This document shows, piece by piece, positions 23,153-34,575 of a stretch of DNA of 64,000 nucleotides. This stretch comes from Pseudovirgaria hyperparasitica (lineage: Eukaryota; Ascomycota; Dothideomycetes; Acrospermales; Acrospermaceae), in NCBI RefSeq assembly GCF_010093815.1, contig NW_022985566.1, forward strand, positions 324,884-388,883. The letters run 5' to 3'. The number at the start of each line of letters is the position of its first letter. Positions within the stretch are counted from its first letter, which is position 1. Position numbers and translations under genes: made by a program. The notes under the pieces are model-generated. The model made no database searches, was not told the DNA's origin, and saw only the letters and a list, made by a program, of their open reading frames with translations.

Positions 23153-23712
23153 TTATATTTTGATGATTGTGATAGAGCAGCGAGAGGTGTGGATGATGGA
23201 TCTATTATGAAGATCAAAGTATTCCTATTGTCTGCCTTATTACAAGGAGAAAGAATCCCATTCAGTTTCTGCACAGTGAACAGCACAGTGCAGGCATGAG
23301 GGTTTGACAATAAGTCTTGGCGGCGAGGAACTGAATTCACTAATCGCACGCACCACTTGACAACGCAGACAATAGGAACAGATAATAGGCTACGAAGCCC
23401 AGAGTTCCATTGACGGGGCATGGCTGCTCTATTGATGAAAGAAAATTTGCAGCAATCGGGGACCGCTATTCTATGTCCTTATCCTCCTTATAAAACAAGT
23501 GCGGGCAACCCTAGACTGATGGATCGGATTTCCAACCTTTCTACAGCCAATAATTCTTTGCTACGAGCAGCAATTCTTTGATATAAGTTCCTATCTCTAA
23601 CCACCTGGACTCTTTATTCTCAGAATTGAACGGGCACATCGCTGGCGATCGCGTCCTCTCCACGGTTTAAGAAACAAACATTCTCTACAACGCAAGATCT
23701 CAACTCTTCATC
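23153..23712. other. Intergenic spacer with promoter
   Basis: Between two plus-strand genes. It contains a TATA box near 23489 and a pyrimidine-rich leader; nothing else was recognised. Confidence 0.5.
23489..23495 (+). promoter_or_regulatory. TATA box
   Basis: tataaaa lies 224 bases upstream of the ATG at 23713, followed by a pyrimidine-rich leader. It is a plausible core promoter for the hypothetical protein downstream. Confidence 0.4.
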
Positions 23713-25071
23713 ATGTCTCAACAGCACTCTTCTTCCTTTTTCGTACCTCCACAAGGACTTGACCAACTGCACAATATCTCTACCTCCGAGTCTCGATCGT
23801 ATGACCGTGGGCTACAGGGGAAGCCCGACTTTCGTCGTGGCTCAGGCACACCTTTCCCCAGGGGTTCTGCCACAGAGTCCTACCCTCCGCGCATCCAATA
23901 CGGGGTCGAACAATCCGATTTGTCATGCGACGTTGGACTCTTCAATCCAGCGAATCTTCCTTTGTTCAGGGACCATACCAGCCCATATGGTGGCTTTTCC
24001 TTCGCTCCGTCTAGCCGCAAGACAATTGAATCTCCACCGGTCAGCCCAAGGACAAGCCCAACGCATTTCAACACTCGACTGGGTCACGAGAATCATGCTC
24101 TACCTGAGCCCGAGGACCAAGGGCCAAGTTCGAGCCACGGCTCCGACCGTGGTGCTGATGGTGTCGGTCATCCAAATCCACTCGACCGCAACACCGTCCA
24201 CGCAGGTTCGAAACGCAAGCTGATGTCTGACTCCGTCGATGACGATGACGATGATGAAATCGTGGCGCAGGCGCCACCAAAGCGTAAGAAGGGGAACGCG
24301 CTGCAGAGGACGAATCAGGTTGATTTTGAGAAGGCGAATGGCTTGTTCGTCGACTTCGCCAGTGTGGAGGTCGGGGCGCAGATTGCGGAAGCTGGCCTTC
24401 CCAATCAATATGCGCCTGCTGCCGACGAGGATGTAGAAGAAGGCAGCCTGCCACCCGACACAATGCCCACTGCGGAGTACATGCGCCACAACAACCACCA
24501 GATCTCCAGATGGAGGAGCAATCTTCAAGATCCGACAGATGTAGACTTCCCGCATGACCCCAACTCACCAGGGGCAGGCTCACCGGCAGCAATGCAGGCA
24601 ACACCGCCGCTAGAAGCGAACACTTGGGGTCCACCGATGGATCAAGCTGGCCCTAGCCCTGCACGCTTGTCGAATGGGGCAAACAATACAAACCGCAACG
24701 GAAGCCCATTTTCCGATTTGACATCTATCAGCCGCAGACGCCCAAATCCCCGTGACCACCGGGCTACACAGAGCCAACGCGGAGAACATCATGGAGGCAG
24801 AGGTCACCCTGCACCTCTCCCCAACGCCACGGCAAACCCAGTCGAACCTCCGCACTTGCCGCTTCATGGACGTGTGTATGCCGAGATCGTCGTTCCCAAT
24901 GGACGATTCGAGGAGCGCATGATTGTTGATCAGATGAACTGCCATTGGGTCTTCGAGGCTGCTTCTCGGTATGCCTTTGAGCGTGAGAATGGGATGGGCG
25001 CCGTCAGTCTAGACGACTTTGTCAGGATATTTGGGCTCGGACGACACTACGGTCACTGGGAGCCCCGATGA
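23713..25071 (+). CDS. Hypothetical disordered nuclear-type protein
   Basis: Single exon, 452 aa, family not recognised. The N-terminal 150 residues are Ser/Pro-rich and look disordered. A bipartite basic signal brackets an acidic run (GSKRKL, DDDDDDE, PPKRKKGNALQR) at about residues 165-200, suggesting nuclear import. The C-terminal about 75 residues look folded: LPLHGRVYAEIVVPNGRFEE, RMIVDQMNCHWVFEAASRYA and GLGRHYGHWEPR. The middle is again Pro/Asn/Gly-rich. The ATG is preceded by a pyrimidine-rich leader with a TATA box. It could be a transcription cofactor, but that is inference from the basic signals only. Confidence 0.75.
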   Translation: MSQQHSSSFFVPPQGLDQLHNISTSESRSYDRGLQGKPDFRRGSGTPFPRGSATESYPPRIQYGVEQSDLSCDVGLFNPANLPLFRDHTSPYGGFSFAPSSRKTIESPPVSPRTSPTHFNTRLGHENHALPEPEDQGPSSSHGSDRGADGVGHPNPLDRNTVHAGSKRKLMSDSVDDDDDDEIVAQAPPKRKKGNALQRTNQVDFEKANGLFVDFASVEVGAQIAEAGLPNQYAPAADEDVEEGSLPPDTMPTAEYMRHNNHQISRWRSNLQDPTDVDFPHDPNSPGAGSPAAMQATPPLEANTWGPPMDQAGPSPARLSNGANNTNRNGSPFSDLTSISRRRPNPRDHRATQSQRGEHHGGRGHPAPLPNATANPVEPPHLPLHGRVYAEIVVPNGRFEERMIVDQMNCHWVFEAASRYAFERENGMGAVSLDDFVRIFGLGRHYGHWEPR

Positions 25072-26189
25072 GGGTGAGCGGTCCATGAACACTGTGAAGG
25101 AAGAGGCGCAATTGGCGTGGCAATTTCTAGGAACAGATTCTTTCAGAATTTTTGACTTGGATCTCGAGGAAGTTCGTGAGTGTCGGAACATTCGGTTTAG
25201 GACCTTTGCCTAGCGGTACTTGTTATTCAAATACTGCGTCTAATATGTCGAAGGCAAGCTTGTAAAGTCGGATTCACGGGCCCTCTTACTTAGTATTACT
25301 TGCAAAGCAATACACCAAGACTGATCTTATTGGACAGTCCTGTACCTTGTAAAATGAGACAACTCCTGCGTTGCTTGTCTTTAATATCCCCGTGCTGTAC
25401 ACTTCGTCCTCTTCTCTGCATGGGCATGCATTCAGTCATCTCTGGAGCTGAACTTCGTGATGCTAGGGGCGCTATTATCCAAGATCTCGCTCAATACTGA
25501 AACAGATTACCAATGGTAGCCAGTGGTTTCACTGGTTTGTGTTCAAGTTTCATGACGCCTAGATCCCTTCGGAAGCTATCACCTTCTGTTACTGACCACG
25601 AAAGCTTCGGCCTCTGAACTTTTCGTTGAACATTGAGACTGTAACCAGGATATGAGCCATCGCTTGGTGTCACCCAACTTGTATGCTCATTGAAGGTTGA
25701 ATCTCTGTAGTTGAGCCGCCAAACAGTGGTTATCTTCTCATATCGCACGCCTAGACAGTCTCGGAGTGAGCACGCCGTTGAATGAGACTACAGATAATCA
25801 TCAATCCATGTTGATCGTATACCGACTTCAGCGACTCATGAATCGACCAGTGTGAACTTTTTACGGGTTTGTAGGCTCTTCCCTATGTGACCAAAGATTG
25901 TTGAGCTCAAGTGAAGTGGTCTGTATTTACGGACTGTACTGACAAACAGAACACAATTGCCGCCGATAGACTTCGCTGACTGTGGCCCTACTTCTTCTCC
26001 ACCTCAGCTTTCCTACTTATATTATTCCACATACAATTACTCATTCTCCGCCTCAGTTTCTCCACTTGTCTTCTACACACAATTACTCATTCTCCGCCTC
26101 AGTTTCCCCCCTTATCTTCTACATACCCACTCATTCTCTACCAGAATACTATTGCAAAATCACCAGTGTGGAGCTCCGGCTTCATCACA
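25072..26189. other. Intergenic region upstream of the first GTPase
   Basis: Just over 1.1 kb. The part 25250-25950 has only short, unconvincing frames. The part 25990-26125 is a pyrimidine-rich 46-bp tandem repeat. The last 65 bases are the GTPase leader. Confidence 0.5.
26033..26124. repeat. 46-bp tandem repeat, two clear copies
   Basis: acaattactcattctccgcc begins at 26033 and again at 26079, followed in both by a CTCAGTTT-plus-pyrimidine tail. A weaker third copy precedes it at about 25987. The array lies 65-200 bases upstream of the GTPase start, within the promoter or leader. Confidence 0.8.
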
Positions 26190-29100
26190 ATGGCGGAGCG
26201 TGAAGATATTGACATTTCAGCTACTAACCACTCAAATGGCCTTGTGGCACAACAAGCTTCAGTCTTCGATACCGAGGTGAAGATCGAGCCTGGTATCAAT
26301 TCGGTTCGTCCTGACAATCTGGAGTCGACTGAACCGGCCCATACTGCAGCCCCAATCGCAAGTCACTATTCGCCTATCATCCCCTCGCGCAAAACTACGG
26401 TGAATTCGCAAGGCAGGAAACGTAAAGGTACGTTGATCTACAACGTCGATCCGACATTCACTAATCACACGAAGTTCCTTCCATGGACTCAGATAGTGCG
26501 GTCAGTGGAAGCGAAGATGAGAGCGACAACGACAGCGATTATGATGACGGGGATGAAGCCATCACTTACAACCCAGAAAGCCAAGAACTACCCAGAATTC
26601 CCACACTGCACCCGGCATTCAAATTAGCGGAGCAGTTGGCAGTGGATATCGTGGCTCCCTTCAAGGAATTAATCCAAAGCAGTGGCTGTGAAGACGATGA
26701 GACGAGACTACTTATGAGGGAAATCAGTGCCTGCGAGGATGTGAGGTATGGTGAAGCTGTCAAGATAGGCATTGTCGGAGACAGTGGTGTGGGCAAGTCA
26801 CATAATTCGATTGTCAAGATGAATTGCTTATACAGGGGCAGGAAAATCCTCTCTCATAAACTCACTGCTAGGCTGCGTCAGCTTGACACCACAGGTTTAT
26901 TGAACTGCTACCTCTCGCTACATGGTACTAACACAACTTTCAGGCCGATGACGGAGAAGCTTGCACATACGTGGTACAAGAATTTGTCCCAGTCCCACCA
27001 AAGCAAAAGGCTCCATTCGCTGCAGAAATCTACTGGAAAGGAAGGAAGATGCGGGAATCTGACCTGAAAAGCCATATTGATAGCTATTATCAGTTTTACA
27101 GGTGCAAAAAGGAAGCCATCGACGACGAGCGAGGTGAATCTGAAGAGGTTGAAGCTCGTACAGCAAAAGAAGTGTTCCTTGCCCTTTTCCAGGACAAGGA
27201 TGAATTCGCTGATGAGGAGTCGATGAAAGACTACCTGAGTACAGTAGACCCAACAGATTATGGCCAAGTTCTATCTCAGATGATCAAGTGGACGGATCAA
27301 GTCATCGCGAAATTGGGTTGTGATGGAGAGCCTTTGATAATCGAGGCATCGAATCTGGATGCGTTGTCAGAAAATATCTTACCTTACACGAAGACAGTCA
27401 CAGACTATCTTGTGGGAAGTCAACTCAAATGCTCACCATGGTCAATGGTCCGACTTGTCAAGTATGCCACATAATATCCTTGCTCCTTCAGTTGCTGACA
27501 TTCGTTGCAGGATAGGCGTACGATCTCCACTCCTAGCAGCTGGAGTCACAATTGCCGACCTTCCAGGTATCTCGCAATCAGATTGACCACAAATGTTCTC
27601 TAATCATTCCCAGGTATTTCCGATATAAATCGGACCCGTGTTAAGACCACACAAGCTTACCTGAAAAGCTGTGACTACTTGATTATAGTTGCCGATATCA
27701 AGAGAGCCGAGACCGACACGGCCACCCACTCCAACCTTATTGACGCTCATAGGAGGAGACGTGGAAAAAGTGTTATCATGGTGTGCACTCGCTCCGATGA
27801 CATAGGAGCAAAGCAAAATATCCCAATGTCTCCACAAGAGGAGGAGCAAGCAGAATATCTAAAGCGTCAGGAGATGTCAACCACGGCTAAGTTGAAAGAG
27901 ATTGGTAAGAACATACGCGCTAGTCGTGGAGATCGAGACTTGGTGAATTCGCTCTCCAGGAAAAGGGAGAAGCTGACAGTAAAGAGCAAGATGTACAAAG
28001 CTCGACAAACCCAGGAACGTATCCTCATTCGAAACAGAAAGGTTTCTACAGGTTTAAAGAAGAAGTATCTTGAGCTTACCAAAGATGAATATCCCCTACC
28101 AGTCTTCTGTGTGAGCAACAAATTATACACAGCTCACTTGATCGGTATTCCTCGCGATGAGCCCGCGATTCTGACAGTGGAGAACACGAATATTCCAAGG
28201 ATGGTTGAGTATATATACAACCTTCCAGCGACACGAAAGTTAGCTGCGCTGGAACACCATTGCCAAGTGACCCTGTGCACGCTATTCTGTACAGTAGAGA
28301 TGGCCTCCACGATCACCAAAATCCAGAGAAAGGAGCATCTCGAAAGATTGATTCTTCAGTCCCAACAGGCGGCTCTTATCGAGGTAGATACTATTTTTAG
28401 CGACTTCAACCAGAGAGAGGTATGCGCTCTGGTCTCCAAGTTGACAAACTTTGAACAGCCGTGGATAAAGCGAGCTGCGGTGAAATGTGGCAGGTGGGAG
28501 AGTTTTGGTGCAGCTTCTCACCGCGCCTTGTGCCGAAAATATGGGATTCACAAAACGAAGAAGCTGGGCCCAAAGGACCTCAACAAGGAGCTTTTGATGG
28601 TAGTTTCGGATGATGCAGAGGTACCATTCAACAGCTTGATCAATGCATGCGAAGGACTACTTGCGACTCTTGACAGCACACTGGAGACAGTCCTAGAGAA
28701 GATGCGCTGTACCATAAACGAGGATCAAGCGTCGACACTTACACCAGTTCAGGCTTTCTTTGGAAATCTGAGACGACGCCAGACTGAACTTCAGGTGCGT
28801 TGCATGTATGCAATCAGGGCTATGAGGAAGTCTCTCGGCACTGTCAAGATCGATGCGCTTCAAGACAGCTCCGACGCATCTTATCTCGCAACAGCAATGA
28901 AGAAGGTATACGAGCGTGCCGCCGCGATTGGCTTTAGAGATTGCGAAAAGGGTGTTACTATACACAGGAAACGATGCGACGTCTTGAGCAATGACATATG
29001 CCAGCCTGATGGAATCTTCATGTTTGTGAAAGACCAGACTATGGTCCATTGTGAAGCTGTGGTCGAAACGCGGAGAGTAGCTCTCCAGAAGGATATTGAA

Positions 29101-29274
29101 ACAATCTTTGCCAGTATCCAGCACGACTTTAGTTCAATTTGCGCTACTGATGTTGAGGAATCCCCAGCCTCCAAAGAGCTTCAGAGGAAGCTTCGTGAAC
29201 TGGTGCCCAAAGCAAGAGAGGAGTTCATTTCGCCGGTCAAAGGCTATCTTGAAGAATGCCGCAAGGTCAAGTGA
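26190..29274 (+). CDS. Large P-loop GTPase, SLIP-GC/dynamin-like, copy 1
   Basis: Six exons: 26190-26427, 26493-26792, 26842-26894, 26944-27461, 27511-27566 and 27614-29274; 941 aa. G1 is GDSGVGKSSLINSLLG at about residue 180, split by intron 2. That intron needs a GC donor (GCAAGT) and an AG acceptor to give a canonical loop. The G2-like segment is ADDGEACTYVVQEF. G3 is IADLPGISDINRTR at about 386. G4-like is CTRSDD at about 447. The C-terminal 450 residues are helical with no transmembrane segment or PH domain. The N-terminus is acidic with a basic GRKRK signal. It resembles fungal proteins usually labelled nuclear GTPase SLIP-GC; cellular role unknown. It is the upstream member of a tandem pair with the gene at 30283-33509. 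Confidence 0.88.
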
Positions 29275-30282
29275 GCTTTTTAGTCCAGTCCAAGATGGAT
29301 GCAGAACAAGGAAGCTATAAAATTCCCTGCGAGAGACTGTATTTAGGCAAAGTGCGAGGAGCGGGTAATAGAGTCTGAAGATTGCAATCAGTATCCGCCT
29401 GGATCAGATGCGAGGGACATGAAGTTTACATTCGTGGAGTTTTCAATTGGGATGCATTTTATTCTCCTGCTGGCATGCGTGACTTCTTTTAGAAAGGGTG
29501 TAAGTTGAAAACGGGTCCATATAGTCAACATGCCGAATCCACATGAAAATAGTAGTACTCATCTGAATATCGCGCCACGTGTGGTAAGAAGTCTTTCGCG
29601 AGATTGCGAGATCTGGAACAGTTTACACTTCGTAGGTAGACAGATCACGAGCAATGGTAAAATCTTGCACACTGAGCGCAAAAATCTACTCTTTTTGGCA
29701 GAATGTTGGATAATTATTTGATGCCTGGAGTAAAACCATGATGGTAGGTAACATGACTGTGTCTACGTATCACTAAAACGTTCGCAGACTTGATGAGTGG
29801 AGAGATAATGCAAACAGATGCCAGAGCTTATTAGAACTTTCTGAGGCTTCCATTCGTGTGGAGTAATCCCAGAACAATCGAACTTTCAGAGGATCCATGC
29901 ATAAGCTATCTACTCTTCTCTTCTGCGAAAAGCTACAAGAATCCCAGGCCATCAATATCATAACACAGGTAGAGGATGTTCCCCTGCGGCTCGGAGTGCA
30001 GCCAACGCTCTTACCTGTACGCATATTTTGACAAACGACTACTTTTTGGTGACGCCCTTTCATTTACACTGGTGATATTGAGCTAATCTACTTTAAGTAT
30101 AGCTGGTTGCGGAGTGAATGACAGTGTTTACACAGGACGCACTTGGCCTTTCGAATATGGTCGTCTCGACCTCATCTCACCGCTCATCGGTAAACCTACT
30201 TCAATCTCTACTATGAACTAAGACTCTTTACTCCCTCAATAGTTGCCCTTGGAACGATAACGTCTCAGCATCGCTTATCAGC
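29275..30282. other. Spacer between tandem GTPase genes
   Basis: About 1 kb with the terminator of copy 1 and the promoter of copy 2. I found no third, degenerate GTPase copy and no transposon ends. Confidence 0.5.
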
Positions 30283-33200
30283 ATGATTGACAGTCAGTGT
30301 GAGCTAGTTCAAGCGACTTCAACCACTCGGCCTGTCGATGTGGAGAGATTCGACTCTGTGTTGTTAGATCAGACTATGCTGGACACACGGCCCCGGATGA
30401 CGAGCGAACAATCCTTGCTAGGCCATTCGAGACCCATGTACCCAGAATCAACCACAATGAACCCTGATCAGAACAACAGCCTGAAGCGGAAAGGTATTTA
30501 ACAGTGGAGGTTCTTCAAGCAAGTGCTAAGTTCTGTAGGGTGCCAGATAGACATTGAAAGTACAGGGAACAACGACGGAGATCTCGAATCAGACGACTCT
30601 GACGATGAGTGCAATGCAAGTTACGTACCAGACAGAGTAGAACTCCCGCAGGCGCCAAACTACCATCCAAGCTTTGCAAAAGCGATGGAAAGTCTGAACA
30701 AAGTACCGGAACACTTCCTGAATGCCATCAAGAGCAGTAGCCCTGACGGCGAGGAAGGCTCATTGCTCACGAAGAGAGTCTTGGATGACTCAAAGATCAT
30801 CTTTCCCAGTAGCCGACGTATTGGCTTGCTTGGTCGCAGTGGCGCTGGTACTCAGGACTTCACTCTCTCGTGCATCCTCTTGCTGACTCGTCATAGGTAA
30901 ATCGTCGCTTATCAACTCGATTCTAGGGAAAGAAGTCGCTATGATAGTGCGTGTATGTTAAAAGCCATGATTATCCAGCTAACATTGTCCAGGGGTCGAG
31001 TGGTGGAGCATGCACCCCATTCCCCATCGAGTATCATCCATTGCGCCACAATCAAGTGCAGGCATTTCAAGCGGAGGTTGAATACCTCACAAAGTCTGAG
31101 GGCACCAAGATGGTCAAAGGATGGGCGCGGAACGCGTACCAGTACCTCGATTCGAAGGAGAATAAGGCCTCAGATCAAGACAAAGGCGGTGATGATCAGG
31201 GATTTGAAAAGGACAAGCTGGGTAGCACCGCATTGAACTCTCTGCTTACAGTGTTTGGTCATCACGCGGAATTCGCTACGGAAAAATCCGCCAAGGTGTT
31301 TCTCAAGTCACAAAAGTCTGGCGACGACCAAGCGCTGCGGAAAATCATCACGGAATGGGTATCTTCTATTTACCAGCAGTTGATGTCAGACAAAAATCCC
31401 AGGAGTCTCTATGCATCCGATTCTGAAAACCTGGCCAATCAACTCCAGTCTTTGATTGCTTACGGCCGTTCATGTGAGTGCAAAGACCAGGCTGGGAAGT
31501 ACTGGCCGTTCGTTCACGTAGTAAGGTACATAGAAAGCTCCTGTAGTCCGTGTCGTAGTCTGGGCTAACTGTACAGGGTATCATTTGATTCAAAGATTCT
31601 ACAAGAGGGTATGATCATTGTCGACCTCCCAGGTACGCCAGGTCAACGGGATGCGCAAGACGTAGTCGACTACTAACGGAAATCCTTCAGGTCTATCTGA
31701 TATCAACATGACGCGGACGAATGCAACAAAAGCGTACCTGGGCAAATGCGACAAACTTATAGTCGTTGGCAAAATAGACCGCATTGTGGATGATGAGGAA
31801 GTTCAGAGATATCTCATTACAGCACATCACCATTTGTCGCGAACGAAAAGGGGTGTGATGTGTGTTCCCACTGCCACGGATGATTTCTGCGCAGGAACAA
31901 ACTTCGCATTCGATATGAAGCTGAATGACGACCAAGTGGTTGAGCTAAAGCTAGCCGACATCCAGATTCAGTATCTAACAGACAAGCATACAGAGATGCT
32001 CACATCTTTACAGCCAGGCAAGCTTCACCGGCGGGAACTCAAACTACACAAAGATCGACTCAAGAAAGTCCAGTAAGTGAATCATTTCCTGGGCTAGGTG
32101 AGAATTTCACTGACAAATCAGATCACAAATAGCGAAGGCCAAATTGAGGTGTGTGTGCCAATGACCAGCATCTCGGATAGAGTACTTATCATTCATGTAG
32201 TAAAGAGGAGTATCAGATCACGATCCGAAACGACAGGGTGGTATCAGAGCTGATTGCAAAGTATGCAAGATTGGCAAATGGGCAGGATCTTTTGGTATTT
32301 CCGGTTTCTAATCGCATATACGCGGAATACCTGAAGGCATTATGGGAACGCAATTCGCCCGTCAAATTAACTCCAACAGGAACCGGCGTGCCAGCTCTTC
32401 GCAAATTCCTGTACGGGATCGCGTCTGCTGGCAAATTTGAGGCACTAAATCATCAATGCTTTGTGTTGGGCAATTTGATAAGGACATGCGAGCTCTCATC
32501 GTCCCTTTCGAAGATCAAGAAGCAAGAGAGACTGGAAGTTCTCGTCAAAGAAAGCAAAGAAAAGTCGTTGGCAGAGCTCCATGACCGGTTCAAGTTGCTA
32601 CGAGAGAATGAGGTCTCGGGCCTATGTAAAGTGATGAAGACTGAAGACAGCGCTATGCGGGCGTGTGCGCAAGCTCTCTTGGATACGTGGGCTAAATTGA
32701 AGGCGCCCACCCATGCAGCCTGGTGTCGCCACTGGGGAGCTTGGAAGCTCGATGGCGATCAGAAGGACTGGAATGTCTACCTCCAGGAACCCATCAAGAA
32801 GGTACTGGAGACACAGTTTGATACTTTGGAATCGGCTTGCCTTGACGGCTCGGACTTCCTTGGCTCCACGCTCTCACAGATCCTCATCGGATATGATGGA
32901 ATGATCCAGCAAATCCGAAATCACCCGTCCACCGTCATGAAAGAATCTCTCGCGCGTTTCCTGTACAACACCGAGCAGCGAGAAGCAGGTATCCACAACA
33001 TGATTGATAGCACACTCAACGTGCTGCGCCACTCCCTGGAGACAATTGAGCAGAGAACCTTCCTCTCCAGTGCGGACTCCTACTTCACGGAATTCATCAA
33101 CCCGATCTATGAGGAATGCCAAAACGCCTATGCAACTCCAGGGGTCAAGAAGTCTCCAAAGGGTGCAAAAGTAGTCGTAAAGGAGGTGAAGGCAAAGAAC

Positions 33201-33509
33201 AAGCACCAAGTCCGTTGTGAGATTCTCACAAGCAGGATCTGCTCGCACAATACACTCTACCACCACATATGCACCAAAAGACTACAGCCCGCACTCCAGG
33301 CAGCTGTGCAAACAGCCGAGGAGACGATGAAGACCAAGATAGAGTCTTTATATGCTGATATATACCAGGATTTGCAATTCATATTCGAAAAGGACGACGA
33401 CAACGACCCTGAAACGATCAAGCTCCGACAGGCCGTTCGGGATGTGCTCGGTGTTGCTAGCAGCGATCTGGACAACGCTGTGGCGTTCTTGAAGGAATGC
33501 AAGCCTTGA
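30283..33509 (+). CDS. Large P-loop GTPase, SLIP-GC/dynamin-like, copy 2
   Basis: Eight exons: 30283-30493, 30539-30847, 30897-30946, 30993-31525, 31577-31632, 31691-32072, 32122-32152 and 32208-33509; 957 aa. G1 is GRSGAGKSSLINSILG, split by an intron at the same place and phase as in copy 1 but with a GT donor. The G2-like segment is GSSGGACTPFPIEYH, G3 is IVDLPGLSDINMTR, and the G4-like VVGKIDRI lacks the usual Asn/Thr-Lys. Five introns match copy 1 in position and phase; two more flank a 31-nt exon. The donor of the last intron was chosen (32153) because it keeps the frame into EYQITIRNDR; other nearby GT sites fail. The C-terminal helical region aligns along its length with copy 1. Function unknown. 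Confidence 0.86.
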
Positions 33510-34575
33510 GCGGACTCACTTCTTTTGTCTTCTTGTCCGCATTTTTAGTAAGGTACATGGTTTCTGACTCACACCGCAACTACATTTTCACATCGCCCGG
33601 GTCTGCTTCTTCATTGCGACATCGCTCAATCTCACTAGATATCTCACATCCATCTGTCCTTGCACTTTACTGCCTTAGCTTCGGTATTGCAAGAACCCCA
33701 TCCCAATCCTTCTCGATATCCTCTCCTAGTCTTCACTCAGGCAGACCGTTCCATTGTGTTTCCATGTACAGCTAGCAAGATATGGGATCACATACTATGC
33801 CAAACACTCAAACATATATGAATTTATAAGCCTCGAACTGCCTTTTAACCAGTTCCAACTGACCCCTATTTTACTTTGAAGTAATCCCTCTTCTAACCTT
33901 CCTACCACCGTTCTAGTCCGTAAACTCCTATTACATTTTCTCCCTTGATATCCAAACTCAGTATACTCTACTTTATATACTATTGAATCTTATTACTATG
34001 ATTCATATAAGTATGAGCCTTGACTTACATTCAACGTGTCCCAGTCGACCCTTCATTACCCTGCCAATTTCCCTCCTGCCGTTCCAGTCTACAAATCTCC
34101 CACACACATACATCATCCCTCTAACATCCGAATTCATCATACTCCCCTCTATTCACACACTGCCAGATCCCGTTGCAGTGCTTCATATGACTGCATGACC
34201 ATACGTCTTGCGCGCTCCATGTGACTGGCATGACGATAAGTCGACAGCATGAGTAGCACGCCATGGATGCCCCTTTAATGCAGACCCAGCAAGAGAACCA
34301 GAAGCACACGTCTCAGAAAGCGTCGACAAAGATACGAAGTCCACACCTCCACACAGCATACCATCACATCAGAGTCTCAAAAGCGCGTTTCGAAGCTCAC
34401 ATTCCATGTGCGAAATGTGCTGGTATTACAACACTCTCTATCGTATCGTACCATCTCATATTACAATACAACATACACAGCATGCATTTAAATTCCCAGT
34501 AATCAGCAAATACCCACCACTGATGCACATTCCCAGTAATCAGCATATGACCACCCCTTAGCCCCCCCAAACCCC
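33510..34575. other. Convergent 3' flanks, no gene
   Basis: AT-rich at 33780-34030 and pyrimidine-rich elsewhere. A weak diverged duplication of about 170 bases may relate 33840-33960 to 34030-34140 (shared ccgttctagtcc-like words). A 17-base direct repeat, attcccagtaatcagca, occurs at 34492 and 34529. Confidence 0.5.

Noticed and set aside
25491-25748. Minus-strand open frame of 85 codons
   Set aside because: It lacks an ATG (begins at GTG), is short, and resembles nothing I know.
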